Positions 15,829 to 23,901 of a stretch of 34,150 nucleotides of DNA are shown piece after piece. The notes below the pieces were generated by a model. It saw only the letters and a list, made by a program, of their open reading frames with translations. It did not search any database and had not been told where the DNA came from. The DNA comes from Candidatus Liptonbacteria bacterium (GTDB lineage: Bacteria; Patescibacteriota; Minisyncoccia; UBA6257; 2-01-FULL-56-20): contig JACQKT010000011.1 in assembly GCA_016204355.1 (NCBI GenBank), forward strand, positions 1 to 34,150, given 5' to 3'. The translations under genes and the position numbers were made by a program. The stretch's first letter is position 1. The number at the start of each line of letters is the position of its first letter.

Positions 15829-17670
15829 ATGAAAATAAGAAACATCGCGATAATCGCCCATGTCGACCATGGAAAAACAACGCTCGTAGACGCCCTTTTG
15901 AAGCAGTCCGAAAATTTTTCGGCAAAAAGTGCCAAAACCGAATTCAGCGAACTGATAATGGATTCCAACGAACTCGAGAGAGAGCGCGGAATTACGATTT
16001 TTTCCAAAAACGCTTCAATAAGATACAAAGACATAAAAATAAACATAGTCGACACTCCCGGGCACGCCGATTTCGGCGGAGAGGTCGAACGGATAATGAG
16101 AATGGTTGACGGAATCCTTCTTTTGATAGATGCCAAAGAGGGCCCCATGCCGCAGACAAAATTCGTTCTCAAAAAAGCCATTCAGGCCGGACACAAAATA
16201 ATCGTAGTCATAAACAAAATCGACAAGCCGGGAGCGAGACCGGTCTGGGCGCTCGACCGCGCCTTTGACCTTTTTATGGAACTTGGCGCCACGGACGAGC
16301 AAGCGGATTTCCCGATAATTTACGCTTCGGGAATTTCGGGAAAAGCCGGATACGACCACGACATAAATTCGATGTCCGATGTCCAGCCGCTTTTCGAAGC
16401 GATAGTGAAAAACATACCGGAGCCGAAAACGAACGAATCCGAGCCGCTGCAGATGCTCACCGTCAATCTTTCCTACGACAACTACAAGGGGAAAATAGCT
16501 GTCGGCCGCCTTTATTCCGGAATTCTCAAGAAAGGAATTGAAGTCGGGCGCGTAAATCGCGAAGGGAAAATGGCAAAAGGCGTTCTGTCGTCCGTGATGA
16601 CTTTCGAGGGGCTTGCGCGGGTTGAGGCGGAGTCGGCAGCGGCGGGCGACATTGTCGCAATCGCCGGAATTCCGGAAATTTCCATCGGCGAGACGATAAC
16701 GGATTTCGAGAATCCGCGTCCGCTTCCGACGATAGCCATAGAAGAACCGACGGTTAAGATGGTTTTTTCGGTGAATACCTCGCCATTTACCGGGAAAGAG
16801 GGGGAGTATTCGACTTCTAACAAATTGGGCGAGCGCCTGATGCACGAACTCGAAACCGACGTGGCTTTGCGCGTCGAGCCAACGGATTCCACGGATGCAT
16901 GGACCGTTTCCGGACGCGGCGAGCTGCATCTCTCGATATTGATTGAAAAAATGCGCCGCGAAGGATACGAATTCCAAGTTTCCCGGCCGCAGGTGATTAT
17001 CAGAGAAATCGGCGGCAAAAAAATGGAACCGGTCGAGCGCGTTTCGATAGAAGTTCCGGAGACTCTGACCGGAGTGATCCTCGGAGCTTTCGGGCCGAGA
17101 AAGGGTAATCTTGTAGAAATGCGGACGGAAACTCATTCGGCAAGCTTAGGGCAAGCCGGAACGGCCTTTATGGAATTTCTTGCGCCGACTCGCGGCCTTA
17201 TAGGATTTCGCAACCAATTCGCGACAAGCACGAAAGGGCAAGGCATAATGAATTCTCTTTTCGAGAAATACGAGGAATACAAAGGCGACTTCGAATCGAA
17301 TCCGCACGGCTCGCTGGTGGCTTCCGAAACCGGAACCACGAATTCATACGGGCTTTTGAACGCGGAAGGAAGAGGAGAGCTTTTTGTAGGTCCGGGACTC
17401 GATGTTTATGAAGGGATGATAGTGGGGGAAAATTCGAAAGCGAACGATATAAGAGTGAATGTATGCAAAGCGAAACAGCTTTCCAATATGCGCGCGAAAT
17501 CGGACGGCGGAATGGAATTCTTGAAAGTTCCGAGGACAATGACGCTTGAAGAAGCGATAGAATTCATCGGCGACAACGAGCTTGTTGAAGTAACACCGAA
17601 GTCGATACGTTTAAGAAAATTCTGGCTGCGGGAAGGCGACGAAAGCCGCGCCAAAAAGAGATTGCTGTAA
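15829..17670 (+). CDS. typA: Ribosome-associated GTPase TypA/BipA
   Basis: A 613-residue translational GTPase. G1 is AHVDHGKTTL, switch I contains RGITIFSKNASIRY, G3 is DTPGHADFGGEVER and G4 is NKIDKPGARP. EF-G-like domains III and V and the BipA-specific C-terminal domain (FVGPGLDVYEGMIVGE...NVCKAKQLSNMRAKS) follow. TypA binds the ribosome and helps large-subunit assembly and adaptation to stress or low temperature. I used the start at 15829, which gives the standard MKIRNIAIIAHVDHGK N-terminus; the ORF-track start at 15739 lies in the promoter. The gene ends exactly where the convergent MazG-like gene ends. Confidence 0.97.
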   Translation: MKIRNIAIIAHVDHGKTTLVDALLKQSENFSAKSAKTEFSELIMDSNELERERGITIFSKNASIRYKDIKINIVDTPGHADFGGEVERIMRMVDGILLLIDAKEGPMPQTKFVLKKAIQAGHKIIVVINKIDKPGARPVWALDRAFDLFMELGATDEQADFPIIYASGISGKAGYDHDINSMSDVQPLFEAIVKNIPEPKTNESEPLQMLTVNLSYDNYKGKIAVGRLYSGILKKGIEVGRVNREGKMAKGVLSSVMTFEGLARVEAESAAAGDIVAIAGIPEISIGETITDFENPRPLPTIAIEEPTVKMVFSVNTSPFTGKEGEYSTSNKLGERLMHELETDVALRVEPTDSTDAWTVSGRGELHLSILIEKMRREGYEFQVSRPQVIIREIGGKKMEPVERVSIEVPETLTGVILGAFGPRKGNLVEMRTETHSASLGQAGTAFMEFLAPTRGLIGFRNQFATSTKGQGIMNSLFEKYEEYKGDFESNPHGSLVASETGTTNSYGLLNAEGRGELFVGPGLDVYEGMIVGENSKANDIRVNVCKAKQLSNMRAKSDGGMEFLKVPRTMTLEEAIEFIGDNELVEVTPKSIRLRKFWLREGDESRAKKRLL

Positions 17671-18357
17671 TCAGGATTTGTAGGTAAGAATCTTTTCAAA
17701 ACTGCATTCACAGGGCATTTTGTGGCACTCGTGACAGTTATTGGAAAAGTGGAAAGCTATTTCTTTTGCGGCATTCAGTTTCATCGAATTCAGAACACCA
17801 AAAAAGCAGGACATCAAGTCCGCGGCTTCCGCTTTAACATTGTCGAAATCAACGTTGCTTCTGACGCTACGATAGGAAAGAATAGTTTCCGACAATTCTC
17901 CCATTTCCTCGGCAAGGTGAATCCCGGCGTGCTCGAGCGTGCGTTTCGAAGAAGGATAAATTTCCTCGAACATTTTCTGGAAATCGGCCAGAGTTTTCGG
18001 ACGGCGGCTTTCATCCGCACTGACGCTCCTTCTTTTTTCAATTTTATTTTCCTTGCAGACGCACGGGCATGAACCGCAGTAGGAACATAGATAAGGAAAT
18101 CTTTTCCAGGTTTCTTCTTCGACGTCCACGTGCATCTGATTCATAAAAGAAATAGACCAGCTGAGGGAAATCATGATGTTAAATTTCGTTTTCTCGCGGT
18201 CTCCTTTTCTGATTCCTTTCAGTCCTCTCATGAGAAAACGCTCGACATTGGCGAGCATGTCGGACGTCGTGAAATGCCTGTCGTTCGAAATTCCGTAAAG
18301 GTCTTTAACGAATTTTTGATACTCGGCTATGGTGGCGTTTTCGGCAAGAGAAGCCAT
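17671..18357 (-). CDS. MazG-like pyrophosphohydrolase with two Cys clusters
   Basis: I took the start at 18357 (MASLAENATI), giving 228 residues; the ORF extension upstream is non-coding. The C-terminal half carries MazG/all-alpha NTP pyrophosphohydrolase motifs: HLAEEMGELSETIL (Glu-x3-Glu type metal ligands) and NVKAEAADLMSCFFGVLNSM. Two Cys clusters flank this core: CSYCGSCPCVC in the middle and CHECHKMPCEC near the C-terminus, with similar spacing, suggesting paired zinc knuckles or a metal cluster. MazG-type enzymes hydrolyse (deoxy)nucleoside triphosphates to monophosphates, often to clear damaged nucleotides. The long, polar N-terminal region (about 1-100) is helical and unassigned. A TATACT box lies about 12 bases before the ATG. 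A stem (ATCCCG/CGGGAT, 18384-18415) lies upstream of it. Confidence 0.75.
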   Translation of the reverse strand: MASLAENATIAEYQKFVKDLYGISNDRHFTTSDMLANVERFLMRGLKGIRKGDREKTKFNIMISLSWSISFMNQMHVDVEEETWKRFPYLCSYCGSCPCVCKENKIEKRRSVSADESRRPKTLADFQKMFEEIYPSSKRTLEHAGIHLAEEMGELSETILSYRSVRSNVDFDNVKAEAADLMSCFFGVLNSMKLNAAKEIAFHFSNNCHECHKMPCECSFEKILTYKS

Positions 18358-18451
18358 GTAATTATATAAAGTATAGATGATAAATCCCGCACCTTTCAAC
18401 AGAAGGGTTCGGGATAAAGGTTGCGGCACGCGATGGCAAATTTTACATAAA

Positions 18452-18485
18452 CTAAAAAAAACGAGGGTCGGACATGGCCCGACCC
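18452..18485 (-). terminator. purB terminator
   Basis: On the minus strand a GGGTCGG/CCGACCC stem (18465-18485) with a 7-base loop is followed by TCGTTTTTTTT. It lies 35 bases past the purB stop. Confidence 0.85.
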
Positions 18486-18520
18486 TTTTGGGATTATTAA
18501 AGATTTCTCGATTCAGCCCC

Positions 18521-19957
18521 TCAACCGTTTGCCAAATATGCTTCAGCCGCCCTTGCAATTTCGATCGCTTTTTCTTGCGCGCTGCCCGTGTATTTCTCGG
18601 GCGTGTTAAAGAGCTCGATGAAACTCTTCGGCATCTCGCTCAATGCCGCGCCGACGTCATGGTCGTCTTCGGCGATTTTTTCTACGGCGGCGATCAGAGG
18701 GATGTCGAGCGCCTGCGCCATCGGAACTGCTTTCCGGTTGACAAGCTCGTGCGCGTCTCCCGGATATCCCACCATCTGAAGCGCGATGTAAATCGGCTCG
18801 GCGAGGATAAACTTGGCGCTTTTGTCGAAGTTTCGCTTGCACGCCTTCGCATCGACGGTAATTCTCGACAGAAACGGAACGCCCTGTTTGTTTTTCCGCA
18901 ATAGCGTCGTCAGCTGCTGTGTCAGGTTGACGACGATTATCGGAAAATCGCGCATCACCGAACTGCCGACGAGGTCCCGCTGGTGTTCGCTTATCAGCGT
19001 ATCGAGCACTTTGCCGAACTCGTTTTTCGTGCGAAGCCACATCCCTTCTAGATTCTCGAAGTTGACGGGGTTCCGCTTGTGGGCCATTGTCGACGAGCCG
19101 ACCTGACCTTCTTCGAACGATTCGGCGATTTCCCCGATTTCGCTCCTCATGAGGTGCCTGCAGTCCCGCCCGAATTGGGCGAGCGATGCCGAGAGCATGA
19201 CGCACGAAAAGAGGAAATACGCGAGGGGCTCCGGCGGAAGTATCTGCGTGCTTATCGGCGCCGGCTGCAGGCCGAGTTTTTCGAGTACGCGCGCTTCGAA
19301 GTGCTTGCCGCCGCACATATCGGCTATTCTGAGGCCGACCTGCGCGTTGTAGGCGCCGACCGCTCCCGAGATTTTGCCGACGAGTCCGTTCCGACAGTTC
19401 TTCATCATGCGGACGTTGTAAAGAATCCGGCTCAAAATGGTTGCGAGCCAGAATCCGACGGTGATCGGAAGCGCGTGCTGGCCGTGAGTCCTGCCGATCT
19501 GAAGTTCGCCGGCGAATTTCCTGGTCAATCCGGCGAAGATCGTCACGACGTCGCGGATGTGCGGCTTCAGAACTTCATCATACGCGCGAGAAAACTGGAG
19601 GGCGCGCGCAGTGTCGAGCGGGTCATAACTCGTCAGTGGCACGTGAATCCAGCGTGCGAGAGAGCTCGGAATGTGCCCTTGAGCTAGACGCACCCAGGCG
19701 CGGATATCGTGATGCGTGACGGTCCGCTCCACTTCGTCGACCTGAGTCGTAGTGATTCCGCGAGTCAGGAGCGGAGGCCGTAATAGGGCCATAGTCTCCG
19801 GCGGAATTACGCCGATTTCGCCGAGAACCTGGAGCGTTGCGAGTTCCACTTCTCCGACGGGGACGTACAGATTGTCATAGCCGAAGATTTTTTGGAGCGA
19901 TTTCGGTTGGTAGTGGGGATTTCCTGGAAGAGTCAAATTCGGGGGAGTCGGTTCCAT
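18521..19957 (-). CDS. purB: Adenylosuccinate lyase
   Basis: 478 residues from the ATG at 19957, which has an AAGGA SD about seven bases ahead; the longer ORF start at 20029 lies in the promoter region. It carries the superfamily catalytic motifs THGQHALPITVGF (general acid His) and GSSTMAHKRNPVNFENLEG (flexible signature loop with the catalytic Ser). PurB cleaves SAICAR to AICAR plus fumarate and adenylosuccinate to AMP plus fumarate. This serves both de novo purine synthesis and AMP formation from IMP. It is divergent from the IMP cyclohydrolase gene across a shared inverted repeat. The strong SD and private terminator distinguish it from most genes in the window. Confidence 0.95.
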   Translation of the reverse strand: MEPTPPNLTLPGNPHYQPKSLQKIFGYDNLYVPVGEVELATLQVLGEIGVIPPETMALLRPPLLTRGITTTQVDEVERTVTHHDIRAWVRLAQGHIPSSLARWIHVPLTSYDPLDTARALQFSRAYDEVLKPHIRDVVTIFAGLTRKFAGELQIGRTHGQHALPITVGFWLATILSRILYNVRMMKNCRNGLVGKISGAVGAYNAQVGLRIADMCGGKHFEARVLEKLGLQPAPISTQILPPEPLAYFLFSCVMLSASLAQFGRDCRHLMRSEIGEIAESFEEGQVGSSTMAHKRNPVNFENLEGMWLRTKNEFGKVLDTLISEHQRDLVGSSVMRDFPIIVVNLTQQLTTLLRKNKQGVPFLSRITVDAKACKRNFDKSAKFILAEPIYIALQMVGYPGDAHELVNRKAVPMAQALDIPLIAAVEKIAEDDHDVGAALSEMPKSFIELFNTPEKYTGSAQEKAIEIARAAEAYLANG

Positions 19958-20018
19958 AACTGTCCTTTTTCGGTTGTTGAAGGGTTTTGGTACTGGCTTA
20001 TTTCTAACGGAGGCCTTG

Positions 20019-20048
20019 TCAAAAATCAATGGGGTGGTTGATTTTTGA
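20019..20048 (+). promoter_or_regulatory. Inverted repeat between divergent purine genes
   Basis: TCAAAAATCAA (20019-20029) and TTGATTTTTGA (20038-20048) form a perfect 11-bp inverted repeat with an 8-base spacer. The right arm contains a possible -35 (TTGATT) with TAGTAT 18 bases downstream for the cyclohydrolase gene. The left arm overlaps TTGACA on the minus strand, a possible -35 for purB. This layout fits one operator controlling both genes. Confidence 0.6.
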
Positions 20049-20143
20049 AGGTATTTGGATTTAGTATGAATCCGCTCTTTGATTTTTCAATCGACGCCAG
20101 AAATGGCGTCAATTCCATTTTCCCGACAACAGAAGGAGAAAAG

Positions 20144-20734
20144 ATGAAGACCGGAACGGCTTTATTGTCCGTGTATCACAAGGAAGGAATAGTCGATTTC
20201 GCCCGCAAGCTTACCGAGTGCGGCTGGGATCTTCTGGCATCCGACGGTACCGCGAAAGCGTTGCGCGCGGCGGGTGTTGCAGTGCGGGACGTCGCCGATA
20301 TCGTCGGCGAGCCGATTCTCGGCCACCGAGTCGTTACGCTCTCGCGCGAAATTCACGCGGCGCTTCTGGCGAGGAAAGATTCGCCCGAGGATATGGACGA
20401 ACTTGCTCGAATCGGTGTTCCATACATCGACATGGTTTGCGTCGACCTCTACCCGTTGAAGGAAGAAATCGCGAAACCCGAGGCCACGCGCGCATCGGTT
20501 ATCGAAAAGACCGACGTCGGCGGGCCTACCATGCTTCACTCGGCGGCGAAGGGCGAACGGATTGTCATCTGTGATCCTGCTGACAGAAACAGGGTTCTCC
20601 AGTGGCTGGACGACGGATGCCCGAATGGGCAGGAGTTTGTTGACACCCTGGCTGCGAAAGCGGATGCGGTGGTGGCGGATTACTGCCTGACGGCAAGCCG
20701 GTATCGCGGCGGCAAATCCGACGAGACCAACTGA
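20144..20734 (+). CDS. Stand-alone IMP cyclohydrolase domain (PurH N-terminal part)
   Basis: 196 residues from the ATG at 20144, which follows a strong AGAAGGAG SD. It corresponds only to the N-terminal MGS-like domain of PurH: ALLSVYHKEGIVDFARKL, ASDGTAKALRAAGV, VDLYPLKEEI and TDVGGPTMLHSAAKGERIVICDP. The Asp and Lys of the last motif match PurH residues needed for ring closure of FAICAR to IMP. The PurH segment usually read as RVKTLHPKIH is RVVTLSREIH here, so a Lys normally found in the active site is Val. The AICAR transformylase half is absent. The leader carries a perfect GACGCCA-GAAA-TGGCGTC hairpin (20093-20110). IMP cyclohydrolase is the best call; activity needs testing. Confidence 0.8.
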   Translation: MKTGTALLSVYHKEGIVDFARKLTECGWDLLASDGTAKALRAAGVAVRDVADIVGEPILGHRVVTLSREIHAALLARKDSPEDMDELARIGVPYIDMVCVDLYPLKEEIAKPEATRASVIEKTDVGGPTMLHSAAKGERIVICDPADRNRVLQWLDDGCPNGQEFVDTLAAKADAVVADYCLTASRYRGGKSDETN

Positions 20735-20769
20735 CGGGAAAATGCGATCAGAATCAGCAACAGATTGAG

Positions 20770-20807
20770 CGGCGGAGGTTTGTTCATACAAACCCCGCCG
20801 TTTTTTT
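20770..20807 (+). terminator. Terminator of the IMP cyclohydrolase gene
   Basis: GGCGGaGGTTTGT pairs with ACAAACCCCGCC (one bulged A) around a four-base loop, followed by GTTTTTTT. It lies 36 bases after the stop codon. Confidence 0.9.
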
Positions 20808-20833
20808 AAATTTTAGCGCGGACAGAATTTTGA

Positions 20834-20871
20834 AAAAAAAAGAAAAAAAAACGAGACCTGGTCAGAGTCTC
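20834..20871 (-). terminator. Terminator of the purC-purE fusion gene
   Basis: On the minus strand GAGAC/GTCTC (20853-20871) forms a stem followed by a long T-rich run (20834-20851). It lies about 40 bases beyond the purC-purE stop, tail to tail with the terminator of the opposing gene. Confidence 0.75.
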
Positions 20872-20912
20872 ATTGTTTTTGGCGGCGCTGGCGCGCCGGA
20901 CCTTTTTCTTTT

Positions 20913-22205
20913 TCAGACCGGTACGGTGTTGACCAGTCTCTTTTCGATGGCCCCGCGCATCTTGGCATAGATGAGGGGATTGCGAGCCGAGAGGATGTTG
21001 AGCGCGGCGAGAACCGCGTTCGCAGGTTCGAGCACGGTCATCACAGGTGCCGTTTCATGGAGGCTTCTGGCGCCAGCAGGAACCGCGATTACTGGAACAG
21101 TTGACACCCCCGAGAGCATCGAGGCGCCATCATTTCTGTCGCAGGCGGCAATTACGACCGAGTCCGGAACTTCCTGCAAAAGCTGGTTCAAGGTATTGAT
21201 TGCCGTTACCGGTTCCTTGTGTACGGAGCATGTAACGGGTTCCAATATGCCGCGGCAGTCCATTTCCTCTACGGCCCCGAAGAAAGGGTCAGCACTGTCC
21301 GACTTCGATCCCAGCCATAGGATGATGCGCTGGCGGGGCAGGCGGAAACGGCCCGTGATCTCGGCGACCTGTCGGTATTTTTCGGCAACGACATCGAGCC
21401 CGCCGCCGTCGCGGTAGACCTGCTTGTCGATGTAGGCGCCGTTTTCGAGCACGCGCCACGAGTCGTTATCGATGACGTCGGCCAGGAGCATCTTGCCGTC
21501 GCCGTCGAAGCCGAACTCGACTTTGAAGTCGACGAGTTTCCTGCCTTCAAGCTGCCAGGCCTTCTCTAGAACAAGGAAGGCTTCCCTTGCGATGCGGCGC
21601 ATTTCCGGGAAAAAGTTCTGCTCGCCGTCGAACAGGAGGATTTCCGCCCCCGGGATAACGAGAAACGGCTCCTGTCCGTGGATTGGCTTCGCAGGATTGA
21701 AGAGTTGGAAATTCGTCTTCGTTCCCTCGCTGACGTAAACCATGTAAGGGTCGTCGCACGGCAATTTGTGCTTTTTCCACCGCCTATCTTTCGTTTTCAG
21801 GAAATGCTGGCCCTTAAGACGCGGGAACAAATGCCCTTTCGGCAGATAAGGATTCCGCTTCAGCTCGGAACCGTGCCCTTCGCGCCGGATAACTATTTCA
21901 TGCGGAGACATCATGCAGTGTATCGCGATGAACGACGTGGCGCTGTCCTGTTCCATGAAGGCGACAGGAATGCCGCACGCCTTGAGAAGACGGAAAACGT
22001 TGCATGTCGTCTCGTTGGCGAACCTCCCCTTGCCGGAAATGACATCATGCCTGGCTCCGTCACCGGCCGTGATATCGTCCTTGGAGGCGACTATCGCCAA
22101 ATGCGGATTGTTCCTGACAGAAAAAATTTTCTTGGTTTTTCCTTCGGTTGCCAAAGGCCCCATCGGATATTTTTGGGTGAAGCGGTCTGTCGTTCTCGTA
22201 TCCAT
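20913..22205 (-). CDS. PurC-PurE fusion (SAICAR synthetase + AIR carboxylase-like)
   Basis: 430 residues from the ATG at 22205, chosen over the in-frame TTG three bases upstream because AAAGGAGGG is well placed for it. Residues about 15-285 are SAICAR synthetase: EGKTKKIFSV, DDITAGDGARHD, GRFANETTCNVFRLL, DFKVEFGFDG and LADVIDNDSWR. Residues about 295-430 are PurE-like: LWLGSKSDSAD, TCSVHKEP (the His of the usual SAHRTP is kept), DGASMLSGVSTVPVIAVP and the EPANAVLAALNIL helix. The order and the SVHKEP-type motif resemble animal PAICS more than bacterial PurE. It should turn AIR into CAIR and then SAICAR, the substrate of PurB next door. Confidence 0.88.
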   Translation of the reverse strand: MDTRTTDRFTQKYPMGPLATEGKTKKIFSVRNNPHLAIVASKDDITAGDGARHDVISGKGRFANETTCNVFRLLKACGIPVAFMEQDSATSFIAIHCMMSPHEIVIRREGHGSELKRNPYLPKGHLFPRLKGQHFLKTKDRRWKKHKLPCDDPYMVYVSEGTKTNFQLFNPAKPIHGQEPFLVIPGAEILLFDGEQNFFPEMRRIAREAFLVLEKAWQLEGRKLVDFKVEFGFDGDGKMLLADVIDNDSWRVLENGAYIDKQVYRDGGGLDVVAEKYRQVAEITGRFRLPRQRIILWLGSKSDSADPFFGAVEEMDCRGILEPVTCSVHKEPVTAINTLNQLLQEVPDSVVIAACDRNDGASMLSGVSTVPVIAVPAGARSLHETAPVMTVLEPANAVLAALNILSARNPLIYAKMRGAIEKRLVNTVPV

Positions 22206-22310
22206 CAAAAGCCCTCCTTTCGAGCTATAAAATTGAGGTTATTTCAAGTTATACATCGGATGCCGGGGCCGCTTTGGAGCGATTCCGGCAGTTTGTATTT
22301 CTAAAATGAA

Positions 22311-22340
22311 ATTATACAGTAAAACTCTCCCGAAAAGCAA
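22311..22340 (-). promoter_or_regulatory. purC-purE promoter and structured leader
   Basis: On the minus strand TTGCTT (22340-22335) and TATAAT (22316-22311, preceded by TG) are 18 bases apart. The predicted leader of about 100 bases contains a TGCCGG/CCGGCA stem (22261-22290) with an inner CGCT/AGCG stem, and ends in a strong SD. It does not match the purine or PRPP riboswitch consensus that I know. Confidence 0.55.
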
Positions 22341-22351
22341 TTCCCGAAAAT

Positions 22352-23341
22352 CTATGCGACCCGTTCCGGCCAGCGCGAGCGCGAATACGATTCTATCTCG
22401 CTAAGTTTAAGGGGAGTGGAAATATTGCCGGTTCTCATATAAAAATGTTCGCTGTTGTCGGCTTTGAAATAAATCGGCCGCGGGCTCGGCAGTGCGTGGA
22501 CGACGCAGATATCCACCCCTTCCAAGTCATGGAACCATAATTTCACGAAATTACGGAATTCGGGGCCTATCATGCCGTTGAATGTCTGCGTGAAATGATT
22601 TTCGAAACCGTCGCTGTCTTTTCTCTGTATCGTTCTGTAATCGTTTCCGAGCCCGAGCGGCTTGCGGTCGTCGCTTATCCCGATTACCAGATATCCTCCT
22701 TTAGAATTGAGGAACGCCGCAACCGTTTTCATTGCCGCCTTTTCTATCTCGCGGTTCACTTGTCCGATTTTGTAGTCGAAACGCAGCGACGACTTGAATT
22801 CCAGTCTTTCGTTTTCTTCTTCTTTAAGAAGCCGCAATATATCCGGTTTTTCCCACGAAAAGTTTTCGTAGGGCGAGATCTCATTATTTATTTTTTCAAC
22901 GAATTTTTCCGGTCTCGATACGGTTTTTAAGTAGAACGCGGAACCGCCGGTTTCTATTTTTATCGTTCCATAATGAAGAAATTTCCCGATGGGATTCGAT
23001 AAAACGGAGAGAGAAGACAATCCGTTAAGCGGGAATTTGTTTTCTTTTTTTAAAAATACGCCGCGTTCATGGGTTATGAATCCCGAGTGGAACACATAGC
23101 TTTCGTAATACCAGGAAAGAAAAGCGTAAACGGTCAGAACGAACTGGGCTCCTGCGAGAAAAAGCATTTTTGCGGCCTGATACGAAAGAAAGTTCGAAAA
23201 CGAGAGCTGGGTGTAAAATTCGTATTTGGCATTCCCTAAAAGAGTCGCGGCGAAATAAAGCAGGAAACCCACCGCTTCCACGGCGGCGAATTTCCAGATA
23301 AGAACTATGGGGCTTCTTTTTGTCGCTATTTCCTTGTTCAT
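22352..23341 (-). CDS. Membrane protein with PH-like domain and Schlafen AlbA_2 domain
   Basis: A 329-residue protein with three parts. Two membrane helices lie at about 12-36 and 52-75. Next comes a bacterial PH-like (YdbS/DUF304 type) region (about 78-150) with GFITHERGVFLKKENKFPLNGLSSLSV and HYGTIKIETGGS. The C-terminal cytoplasmic Schlafen AlbA_2 domain (about 170-315) shows ENERLEFKSSLRFD, AAFLNSKGGYLVIGISDDRKPLGL and YFKADNSEHFYMRTGNIST. AlbA_2 domains bind nucleic acid, and some are nucleases or occur in regulators and defence proteins. Tethering one to the membrane through a PH-like domain is unusual. It is transcribed alone, so context gives no role. Confidence 0.75.
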   Translation of the reverse strand: MNKEIATKRSPIVLIWKFAAVEAVGFLLYFAATLLGNAKYEFYTQLSFSNFLSYQAAKMLFLAGAQFVLTVYAFLSWYYESYVFHSGFITHERGVFLKKENKFPLNGLSSLSVLSNPIGKFLHYGTIKIETGGSAFYLKTVSRPEKFVEKINNEISPYENFSWEKPDILRLLKEEENERLEFKSSLRFDYKIGQVNREIEKAAMKTVAAFLNSKGGYLVIGISDDRKPLGLGNDYRTIQRKDSDGFENHFTQTFNGMIGPEFRNFVKLWFHDLEGVDICVVHALPSPRPIYFKADNSEHFYMRTGNISTPLKLSEIESYSRSRWPERVA

Positions 23342-23465
23342 TTCCGGCTCTTTTCAATATCTTATCCCAGGCTTTCGAAGTAAGGCAAACCGGACTATTT
23401 CGGCCGCGCCGCGTTTGGCAAGCTCGCCAAAGGCGCTTTCAAAAAATAAGCATCCGATATAGCAT

Positions 23466-23873
23466 ATGCTTATGGCGGGATTTAAGGGAGAAAAGTCCGA
23501 AGGGGAACTGAACGAGAGCGAGAAGTGGCCGGTCGACGCCAACTTTCGGGAACATATGCTCGATGTTGATGTCGGCAACAGCCTTATGCACGCATTGATA
23601 AGCGCGCAAATTGGAAACACGGAAGACATCCAGAAACTCCAGGCTTATGAAGAGTATCTCAGAGAAAAATCCTCGGCTTCGGCGACCCCCGATCTTTATT
23701 ACGATTACGTTATGGAGAAAAGCAACCCAGTGCTCGTTGAAAAGTACAATTCGAGAATACGTGCGTTCAACGAGGAATTGCCGGAAATCAAACGCCAAAA
23801 AAACAGGCAAAGGGTTGAAGATTTTGTCAACGAAATGATTGAATTGCTGGAAACAAAAAGAGGAGGGGATTGA
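23466..23873 (+). CDS. Hypothetical acidic helical protein (135 aa)
   Basis: A 135-residue soluble protein (or 133 from the second ATG at 23472) with no recognised domain. It is charged and mostly helical; the C-terminal third (FNEELPEIKRQKNRQRVEDFVNEMIELLETKRGGD) could form a coiled coil. The middle contains ALISAQIGNTEDIQKLQAYEEYL. There are no Cys clusters, membrane segments or nucleotide-binding motifs. It is an isolated + strand gene that ends 28 bases before the convergent M64 peptidase gene. No SD is seen. The acceptance is based on length and codon-like composition only. Confidence 0.55.
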   Translation: MLMAGFKGEKSEGELNESEKWPVDANFREHMLDVDVGNSLMHALISAQIGNTEDIQKLQAYEEYLREKSSASATPDLYYDYVMEKSNPVLVEKYNSRIRAFNEELPEIKRQKNRQRVEDFVNEMIELLETKRGGD

Positions 23874-23901
23874 ATCGACAATATTTCCTAATCTAAATAG
23901 G

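Noticed and set aside
16015-17136. 373-aa minus-strand ORF
   Set aside because: It is the antisense shadow of typA, rich in Arg/His/Phe and without any domain.
18657-19687. 219-aa minus and 202-aa plus ORFs in the purB region
   Set aside because: They are out-of-frame shadows of purB with Arg-rich composition and no SD or family.
22206-22304. Purine or PRPP riboswitch in the purC-purE leader
   Set aside because: The leader has a stem but none of the conserved loop sequences of these riboswitches.
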